DNA of 64,000 nucleotides, taken from the NCBI GenBank assembly GCA_905181935.1, contig CAJIZV010000002.1, positions 124,001 to 188,000 of the forward strand. The letters run 5' to 3'. The notes under the pieces are model-generated. The model made no database searches and had not been told where the DNA came from. It saw nothing but the letters and a program-made list of their open reading frames with translations. Shown here one piece after another: positions 58,511 through 64,000 of this stretch (the first letter of the stretch is position 1; the number at the start of each line of letters is the position of its first letter). Made by a program: the position numbers and the translations under genes. Source of the DNA: an uncultured Amylibacter sp. (GTDB taxonomy: Bacteria > Pseudomonadota > Alphaproteobacteria > Rhodobacterales > Rhodobacteraceae).

Positions 58511-58974
58511 CCATATTCTTTTACAAGACATTTTACTTATAGCTTGTAGGTTTGAAATGTTAAAGGACTTTTGCTATTTGCCAGAATTATAATATAAATA
58601 CTTTGTAATTTTAGACAAAAATATATTTTATGCTGTGTTTATAAATAAATTCATTTGATGGATTGGGCTTTGCATTAACTATTCTTGTTATTTTTTATCA
58701 TATATAGTGGTTCACCTCCTTTAATTCACTCTATATGTTGATTTTAGTGAATCACTTTTGAAGATGAATAATTAGGAGTAATACATTCTTTGACTTGTGC
58801 GCTAAAATGAAATTGAGATTATTTTACTGGAAAAATACTTCATTATAGCGGACTAATTATTTGTCATATAAAGATAAGAAAATCTCAATATTAAAAAAAT
58901 TTAAATGATGATTAACTATAATAGATTTGAAGTTAAAATCTCAAAATGTAAGAAGCCATTAGGTAAGGTTAATA
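58511..58974. other. Gene-free region between ssrA and folA with alternative stems
   Basis: About 460 bases with no credible gene. The notable part is 58707-58755, where two upstream segments can each pair with the same downstream segment. The ssrA promoter on the minus strand and the folA promoter on the plus strand must lie here. Confidence 0.5.
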
Positions 58975-59454
58975 ATGATAAAAGCAATTCTAGCATGTGA
59001 TCAAGAATGGGGTATTGGTAAAGATGGCAACTTACCCTGGCCACACAATCCTGCAGATTTAAAATGGTTTAAAGATAATACGTCAGGCTTTATAATTGTA
59101 ATGGGTAAATCAACGTGGGATAGCTTACCCCGCAAACCTTTGCCCAATCGTAGTAATATTATTGTTACAAGCAGTGAGAAAGGTAATGATCTATCTGACT
59201 ATCAATTCATTAAATTTGACGCTGCTAAAGAAGAGTTAGTTAATTTGAACAAATTACAAGATGTATGGATTATTGGCGGTGCTAAACTTGTAATAGGCTT
59301 ATTGGATATCATTGATGAGTTTCACTTAAGTCGAATCCAGGGAGCGTATGATTGTGACACGTTTTTACCAAGTGGTATAATTAAAGAACGGTATGCATTA
59401 GCTGATAGTGGTAAGCGTGGGGATGTATATGTAGATATATGGAAACGAATATGA
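58975..59454 (+). CDS. folA: Dihydrofolate reductase
   Basis: 159 residues. MIKAILACDQEWGIGKDGNLPWPHNPADLKWFK contains the substrate-binding loop, with Trp-Gly and LPWP. IIVMGKSTWDSLPRKPLPNRSNIIVTS and VWIIGGAKLV bind NADPH. It regenerates tetrahydrofolate consumed by ThyA, whose start overlaps its stop by four bases. Confidence 0.96.
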   Translation: MIKAILACDQEWGIGKDGNLPWPHNPADLKWFKDNTSGFIIVMGKSTWDSLPRKPLPNRSNIIVTSSEKGNDLSDYQFIKFDAAKEELVNLNKLQDVWIIGGAKLVIGLLDIIDEFHLSRIQGAYDCDTFLPSGIIKERYALADSGKRGDVYVDIWKRI

Positions 59455-60329
59455 GGCAATATTTGGATGCATTGAAACATATTCTAGCAGACGGTGAAGA
59501 TGTTAGTGATCGGACTGGCGTTGGTACCCGCAGTGTATTTGGATATCAAATGCATTTTAATTTACAGGATGGATTTCCTGCAGTCACAACAAAAAAACTT
59601 GCCTGGCGTAGCGTAGTGGGTGAACTTTTATGGTTCTTAGAGGGAAGTACAGACGAACGTAGGCTTGCTGAACGCACGTTTGAAAAAGATCGATCAGAAC
59701 TTATAGGTAAAAAAACAATTTGGACTGCAAATGCTGATTCACAGGGTCTAGCATTAGGATATAATAATACTGAACTAGTGAAGCAACTAGGCCCCGTATA
59801 TGGCCATCAATGGCGGCATTTTGATGCTCATGGTGATGACTTAAATGGCAAAGCTGACCAAATTACATGGCTTATAAATGAAATAAAAACAAATCCAGAT
59901 AGCCGCAGGTTAGTTATCTCTGCATGGAACCCAAATCAAATAAGTAAAATGACATTGCCACCATGTCATACTTTGGCACAATTTAGAGTAATGAATGGTA
60001 AATTGAGTTGTCAACTTTACCAGCGTAGTGCTGATATGTTCTTAGGTGTTCCATTTAATATTGCAAGTTATGGCTTATTAACTTTCATGCTAGCACAAAT
60101 TTGTAATTTGAAGGTGGGTGCGTTCGTATGGACTGGCGGGGATTGCCATATTTATAATAATCATACAGACCAAGTGCAGCAACAATTACAACGTAAGCCG
60201 CATGATTTGCCAAATATATTAATGCCAGTATTTAATAATATTACTGAGTTATTAGAAACAAACCCAAAGGATTACCAGTTAAAAAACTATAAGCCGATGG
60301 ATAGCATTAAGGCTCCTATGGCAGTTTAA
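59451..60329 (+). CDS. thyA: Thymidylate synthase
   Basis: 292 residues from the ATG at 59451, which overlaps the folA stop (ATGA) with GGAAAC just upstream; an ATG 12 bases earlier is possible. DRTGVGTRSVFGYQM and MTLPPCHTLAQF with the catalytic Cys, and QRSADMFLGVPFNIASYGLL are the signature blocks. It makes dTMP using methylene-tetrahydrofolate. The folA-thyA pair is reversed from the common thyA-folA order. Confidence 0.97.
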   Translation: MRQYLDALKHILADGEDVSDRTGVGTRSVFGYQMHFNLQDGFPAVTTKKLAWRSVVGELLWFLEGSTDERRLAERTFEKDRSELIGKKTIWTANADSQGLALGYNNTELVKQLGPVYGHQWRHFDAHGDDLNGKADQITWLINEIKTNPDSRRLVISAWNPNQISKMTLPPCHTLAQFRVMNGKLSCQLYQRSADMFLGVPFNIASYGLLTFMLAQICNLKVGAFVWTGGDCHIYNNHTDQVQQQLQRKPHDLPNILMPVFNNITELLETNPKDYQLKNYKPMDSIKAPMAV

Positions 60330-60506
60330 TAATTGTTAATGAAGATTTATTGGGATGCCGCAACTTAAGTGGCATAATATTAACGACCATAAAAAATATA
60401 TTTAACATTTTATTCACCAAAGTTATTATAAGTTTTGATGTGTGTCAGATATAAAAATCTCTAATTAAATTTAGATCGGAATTTTAATTTAAGTTATCTT
60501 TAAATT

Positions 60507-60535
60507 AAAAACGGCGCCAATTTGGCGCCGTTTTT
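60507..60535. terminator. Bidirectional terminator between thyA and the cold-shock gene
   Basis: AAAAACGGCGCC and GGCGCCGTTTTT form a perfect stem around a five-base loop, with T-runs available on both strands. It lies 180 bases after thyA and 37 bases after the minus-strand cold-shock gene. Confidence 0.9.
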
Positions 60536-60571
60536 AATTGATTTCTATTAGCTCATAAAGAGCCAAAAAGC

Positions 60572-60778
60572 TTAAGCTAACGAGATATCTGTCGCGTTTT
60601 GCTTGCCATTATTACCTTCTTCAAGTTCATAAGAAACTTTTTGGTCATCTTCTAGGCCTTGTAAGCCAGCAGCTTGAACAGCAGTGATGTGTACAAACAC
60701 GTCAGCTCCGCCATCTGAAGGTGCGATAAAGCCGTAGCCCTTAGTTCCGTTAAACCATTTTACTGTACCGTTAGGCAT
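60572..60778 (-). CDS. Cold-shock domain protein, copy 1
   Basis: 68 residues. [36 protein letters not shown] carries RNP1 (KGYGFIAP) and RNP2 (VFVHI). It differs from the second copy by only a few residues. CspA-type proteins bind single-stranded RNA and melt structure. Its 5' leader is nearly the same as that of copy 2 and can pair with its own ribosome site, a sign of post-transcriptional control. Confidence 0.97.
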   Translation of the reverse strand: MPNGTVKWFNGTKGYGFIAPSDGGADVFVHITAVQAAGLQGLEDDQKVSYELEEGNNGKQNATDISLA

Positions 60779-60880
60779 ATTGATCTTCCTTTATTAACCA
60801 CACGCGACATGCTGTGGCTTGGTGTGCTTTTGTCAGAAATCAGCAGACAACACTAAGGAAGACAGCAGATTGGTGATTGA
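60779..60880 (-). promoter_or_regulatory. Cold-shock gene leader 1, with sequence complementary to the ribosome site
   Basis: In the transcript UCUUCCUU (60862-60855) is exactly complementary to the ribosome binding site AAGGAAGA (60791-60784) just before the ATG. TTGTC and GACAA in between form an inner stem, and CACACC/GTGTGG or CCACA/TGTGG offer competing hairpins. The region is about 95% identical to leader 2. A temperature-controlled switch is inferred. Confidence 0.55.
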
Positions 60881-61084
60881 ATTGGCGTCACAGCATTCCC
60901 ATAAAGGTTTTCTGATGAAATAGCAAGAGCTAGGATCTGAACTATTGATATGATCAATAAGGGGTTTAAGTTTAATGTAATGATTTAATCTTTATATTGT
61001 TGATTTAAAAGTTTAAAAAATAAAAAATGGCGTTTTACCAGCACCACTTTTTATTAATTTAATTAGCTCAGAGGGCCAAAATAC
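60881..61084. other. Spacer between the tandem cold-shock genes
   Basis: This AT-rich stretch separates leader 1 from the stop of copy 2 and must hold the copy 1 promoter. No gene is seen. No clear terminator follows copy 2, so readthrough into copy 1 is possible. Confidence 0.4.
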
Positions 61085-61291
61085 TCAAGCAAGCGAAATA
61101 TCTGTCGCGTTTTGCTTGCCATTACGACCTTCTTCAAGTTCGTAGGATACTTTCTGATCATCTTCTAAGCCCTGCAAGCCAGCAGCTTGAACAGCAGTGA
61201 TGTGTACAAATACATCATCGCCTCCATCTGCAGGTGCGATAAAGCCGAAGCCTTTATTTCCATTAAACCATTTTACTGTACCATTAGGCAT
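61085..61291 (-). CDS. Cold-shock domain protein, copy 2
   Basis: 68 residues. [36 protein letters not shown], with RNP1 KGFGFIAP and RNP2 VFVHI. The rest is the same as copy 1 ([29 protein letters not shown]). The pair and their leaders are a recent tandem duplication of about 300 bases. The second copy has a similar leader with complementary sequence. Confidence 0.97.
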   Translation of the reverse strand: MPNGTVKWFNGNKGFGFIAPADGGDDVFVHITAVQAAGLQGLEDDQKVSYELEEGRNGKQNATDISLA

Positions 61292-61393
61292 ATTAAACTT
61301 CCTTTATTAACCACACGCGGCATGCTGTGGCTTGGTGTGCTTTTGTCAGAAATCAGCAGACAACACTAAGGAAGACAGCAGATTGGCGATTAA
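61292..61393 (-). promoter_or_regulatory. Cold-shock gene leader 2
   Basis: CUUCCUU (61374-61368) pairs with AAGGAAG (61304-61298) before the start codon, one base pair fewer than leader 1. The intervening stem and the competing CCACA/TGTGG hairpins are kept. The preserved complementarity in both copies supports a function. Confidence 0.55.
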
Positions 61394-61532
61394 AGTGGCA
61401 TCACAAATACAATTTTGCTATTTTTGGAACGTAAAAGCAAGTGTATGCATATAATAATGATTTTTTTTCCTATAACTTATTGATAATTATATTGTATTTA
61501 CTATAATAAATCTAAATAAATTGGATCTTTTT

Positions 61533-61868
61533 ATGAAATTATATGGGTTAAAAAATTGTGATACATGTAAGAAAGCGCTCAAAGCTCTTATGGCGACTGA
61601 CCTCCAGGTCACCTTTATTGATGTTCGACTAGATGGTATCGATTATAAAAAACTAACAAAGTTTTATACTTTATTTCAAGATTCTTTAGTTAATACGCGA
61701 TCAGCTACATGGCGTGGCTTGTCATTAGAAGAACGGCAACGTGCACCGCTAGAATTGTTGATGGATAATCCGACACTTATGAAGCGACCCGTTATAGAGT
61801 GTGATGAGTTTTCTACTCTTGGTTGGAATAAAGACACAGAAAGAACTTTTTTAGAAAGATTATTCTAG
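61533..61868 (+). CDS. ArsC/Spx-family protein (YffB-like)
   Basis: 111 residues from the ATG at 61533; a TTG 12 bases upstream is open but lacks support. KLYGLKNCDTCKKALKAL has the CxxC active site, and LLMDNPTLMKRPVIECDEFSTLGWN the conserved Arg loop of the family. Many such proteins are labelled arsenate reductase, but YffB-type members have no shown arsenate activity and no ars genes are nearby. Thiol-redox function is likely. Confidence 0.88.
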   Translation: MKLYGLKNCDTCKKALKALMATDLQVTFIDVRLDGIDYKKLTKFYTLFQDSLVNTRSATWRGLSLEERQRAPLELLMDNPTLMKRPVIECDEFSTLGWNKDTERTFLERLF

Positions 61869-61928
61869 AGTGAAATAGTTCACTAAGCCTAAAATTTTAT
61901 TTAAAACATAAAAAATATAGTATTATTG

Positions 61929-62717
61929 CTAACCAACAAATGCTTTTTCCACTACATAATGTGATGGAGAAGAATTTGAACCTTCTCGCATACCAACGTC
62001 CTCACATATTGCTTTAATATCATTATTTAATCCTATAGAGCCACAAACCATTAATCTATCTGTTTTAGGGTTTAATGGCGGTAATACTAAGTCATTTGCA
62101 ATAGTTCCATTTGATAGTAAATTTGTAATTCTACCCATTTTAGGGCTCTTTTCACGCGTTGTTGTTGGGTAATACTTTAATTTATCTCCAACAAACTCAC
62201 CAATTAGTGGATCAATGTCTAGACTATTTACGAGATCCTCACCGTATTTTAATTCATTTACGTCACGGCAAGTGTGACATAATATAATTTGTTCATATCT
62301 TTCATACAAGTCTGGATCTCTTATGAGAGAAGCAAATGGTGCAATTCCAGTTCCGGTAGCTATTAAGTAAATTCGTTTAGCGGGTAACAGTGCATCTAGA
62401 ACTAAAGTTCCAACTGGCTTGGGCCGAACAATAAGTTGATCACCAATGCTTATGTTTTGTAACTTTGAGGTTAAAGGCCCGTTCGGGACTTTAATCGAAT
62501 AAAACTCTAGTTCTTCATCCCAACTTGGAGAAGCTATTGAGTAGGCGCGCAACAAAGGTTTTTCTGCGTCTCCCATCATACCTATCATAATAAATTCACC
62601 ACTACGAAATCGCAAGGATTGTGGGCGAGTTACACGAAAAGAAAATAAATGATCTGTGTAATGCGTTACTGCGGTCACTGTTTCTGCATTTGGTAGGACT
62701 GGGAAAGCTTTGGTCAC
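61929..62717 (-). CDS. fpr: Ferredoxin--NADP+ reductase
   Basis: 262 residues. LLRAYSIASPSWDEELEFYSIKVPNGPLTSKLQ is the FAD-binding RxYS motif, ATGTGIAPFASLIRDP the NADP loop, and the C-terminus ends in YVVEKAFVG. It links NADPH to ferredoxin. The order cysI-DUF934-fpr on one strand suggests it supplies electrons for sulfite reduction here. Confidence 0.92.
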   Translation of the reverse strand: MTKAFPVLPNAETVTAVTHYTDHLFSFRVTRPQSLRFRSGEFIMIGMMGDAEKPLLRAYSIASPSWDEELEFYSIKVPNGPLTSKLQNISIGDQLIVRPKPVGTLVLDALLPAKRIYLIATGTGIAPFASLIRDPDLYERYEQIILCHTCRDVNELKYGEDLVNSLDIDPLIGEFVGDKLKYYPTTTREKSPKMGRITNLLSNGTIANDLVLPPLNPKTDRLMVCGSIGLNNDIKAICEDVGMREGSNSSPSHYVVEKAFVG

Positions 62718-62785
62718 TATGTTTTCTCTTTTATTTTGGTTTTAAATTTAAATAGGATAAATTTAGAAAATATTCCAGAAGGTTA

Positions 62786-63217
62786 TTAGGCTAATTGTTT
62801 TAGTTGATTTATGTAGCAGTTACTTTTCCAATCAGATCGAGAAAGCCATTGTTTTTCAGGTTGGCGATCAGCAAGTTCAATTGAAATCTCAATTTCATCG
62901 TACCCGCACCGGCGTGCCATTGTATATTGGTCTGCTAAAACGTGGCCCTGTGCGCGTAGCCGTCCTTTATATCCTAATAATCGCAGGTGACTTGCTAGTG
63001 TAAAGCCGCGACCATCTGTTGAATTTAAAAATGCAATTCGAATTAATGAAATACGAGCAAATAACGGAGCTAATTCTTTAGGGTCTGTGGTATTTGGTAC
63101 ATCTAAGGAGAATTTATTCGTACTTTTGGGATTAATTAATAATAATTTATCTAGGGTTAAAAAAATGTTGCTCCAAGTATCTGATTCAAATCCATTATCT
63201 GTTACAATAACATTCAT
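62786..63217 (-). CDS. DUF934 family protein (sulfite reduction-linked)
   Basis: 143 residues. SLIRIAFLNSTDGRGFTLASHLRLLGYKGRLRAQGHVLADQYTMARRCGYDEIEI is the DUF934 core. Genes of this family regularly follow cysI in alpha- and betaproteobacteria but the function is unknown; a scaffold or electron-transfer role is likely. Its ATG overlaps the cysI stop by one base (TAATG). Confidence 0.9.
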   Translation of the reverse strand: MNVIVTDNGFESDTWSNIFLTLDKLLLINPKSTNKFSLDVPNTTDPKELAPLFARISLIRIAFLNSTDGRGFTLASHLRLLGYKGRLRAQGHVLADQYTMARRCGYDEIEISIELADRQPEKQWLSRSDWKSNCYINQLKQLA

Positions 63218-64000
63218 TATTTTATCTCCTGAGATGCAAAGGACTCATTATTATTATTTGCAAAAGTGGCTGTAGATTTATTTATTATCTCAGAAGGAGT
63301 ATACACAATTTTTTTAAATGGAGTTAATCCAACTCGATTAAATGTTTCTAGAAAAGTTTCGTCATTACTAGATCTAATATCTAAATAAGTATAAATAATT
63401 TTTTCAATAGCAGGAATAATTTCAGTATAGGAAAACCCAGGCCCTAAAGATTTGCCAATGACAGTATTTTGTGTGCTATTACCTCCTAGTGTAATTTGGT
63501 AATTTTCCACACCAGCACGATCCAAGCCTAAAATGCCAATGTGTCCTATATGGTGATGTCCGCATGCATTTATGCAGCCAGATATCTTAATTTTTATTTC
63601 GCCAATATCGTTTTCTAGCTTTAATTGATTAAAGCGCATAGCTATTTGTTGTGCTATTGGAATTGATCTAGCTGTTGCTAATGCGCAATAGTCCATACCT
63701 GGGCATGCTATAATGTCTGAAATTAAACCTATGTTAGCTGTAGCTAATTCTACAGATTTCAACTCGTTAAAAACTTTATATAAATTGCTTTTATGTACAT
63801 GAGGTAAAATTACATTTTGTTCGTGACTAATGCGCAATTCATCGTGTCCGTATTTTTTTGCTAAATTTGCCATCATTCGCATTTGTTGTGATGTAGCATC
63901 ACCTGGTGTTTGACCATGTTTTTTTAATGATATGGAAACTATTGAATAATTTAAATTCTTATGTTCACTTAAGTTGGTATCAACGAATGAGCGGAATAGT
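63217..64000 (-). CDS. cysI: Sulfite/nitrite reductase hemoprotein subunit, N-terminus outside the window
   Basis: About 261 residues to the window edge; the frame is open to base 64000. HGQTPGDATSQQMRMMANLAKKYG belongs to the second ferredoxin-like domain. CPGMDYCALA and SGCINACGHHHIGHIG supply the four Cys for the [4Fe-4S] cluster linked to siroheme. It reduces sulfite to sulfide with ferredoxin electrons, fitting fpr two genes downstream. Nitrite reductase is excluded only by context (DUF934, cys genes). Siroheme would need cobA, which is broken in this assembly. Confidence 0.93.
   Translation of the reverse strand, partial: LFRSFVDTNLSEHKNLNYSIVSISLKKHGQTPGDATSQQMRMMANLAKKYGHDELRISHEQNVILPHVHKSNLYKVFNELKSVELATANIGLISDIIACPGMDYCALATARSIPIAQQIAMRFNQLKLENDIGEIKIKISGCINACGHHHIGHIGILGLDRAGVENYQITLGGNSTQNTVIGKSLGPGFSYTEIIPAIEKIIYTYLDIRSSNDETFLETFNRVGLTPFKKIVYTPSEIINKSTATFANNNNESFASQEIK

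Noticed and set aside
58329..58592. An 87-codon plus-strand frame
   Set aside because: It lies on the opposite strand of the tmRNA gene, which explains the sequence conservation and structure.

Overview
The window looks like the chromosome of an AT-rich, free-living alphaproteobacterium. The evidence is a permuted two-piece tmRNA gene, an alpha-type SspB beside fumarase and a ribbon-helix-helix protein, a ZapA gene preceded by a ZauP-like coiled-coil gene, a pyruvate dehydrogenase E1-beta with its own lipoyl domain, and the tkt-gap-pgk-aldolase order. The catabolic genes (taurine-pyruvate aminotransferase, an MttB-type methyltransferase without an in-frame stop, hydroxyproline/compatible-solute-like enzymes) suggest a marine plankton lifestyle; that is inference, and I assign no genus. 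I saw no insertion sequence, CRISPR array or prophage. Layout: 0-6 kb is a small-molecule catabolic neighbourhood (M20 amidohydrolase, non-metal M24 hydrolase, VOC protein, ornithine cyclodeaminase family, proline racemase family). 6-12 kb has a DEAD-box helicase with a structured RNA region upstream, a MarC transporter, an MttB methyltransferase with a structured leader, and a TPM-domain protein. 12-16 kb is cysS-cimA-squalene-synthase-like, overlapping as one operon. 16-21 kb is a divergent cobalamin block (cobA-cobB-MFS against cbiD-cobK) in which cobA carries a one-base frameshift. 21-28.5 kb holds an esterase, an HNH protein, dsbB with a DedA-type gene, tRNA-Leu, a bactofilin, tpa, a DUF2237 protein and the rpsF-rpsR-rplI operon. 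28.7-34 kb is the fatty-acid block fabD-fabG-rluE-acpP-fabF-mltG. 34-37.4 kb is a four-gene surface-glycan cassette (GT10, FkbM, GT11, GT25). 37.5-48 kb covers cysE, pdhCBA, ftsB and the class I aldolase, pgk, gap and tkt genes. 48-57 kb has zapA, grxD-bolA, purL, a LysR regulator, tusA, ccdA, fumC and sspB. 57-64 kb has malonyl-CoA decarboxylase, ssrA, folA-thyA, tandem cold-shock genes, an ArsC-like protein, a ferredoxin-NADP reductase and the start of sulfite reduction (DUF934, cysI cut by the window edge). How the genes work together: the carbon core (aldolase, pgk, gap, tkt, pdh, fumarase) and malonyl-CoA handling (fabD, malonyl-CoA decarboxylase) are close together. Sulfur enters through tpa, cysI, DUF934, cysE and tusA. 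The SspB adaptor and the tmRNA, two parts of one protein quality-control route, lie within 2 kb. The most interesting unexplained items are RNA-level: two near-identical cold-shock leaders that can each pair with their own ribosome binding site, a 6S-like fold at 7973-8113, alternative stems at 58707-58755, and a three-copy repeat after tkt. At protein level they are an M24 enzyme without its metal ligands and a racemase-family protein with both catalytic cysteines replaced.
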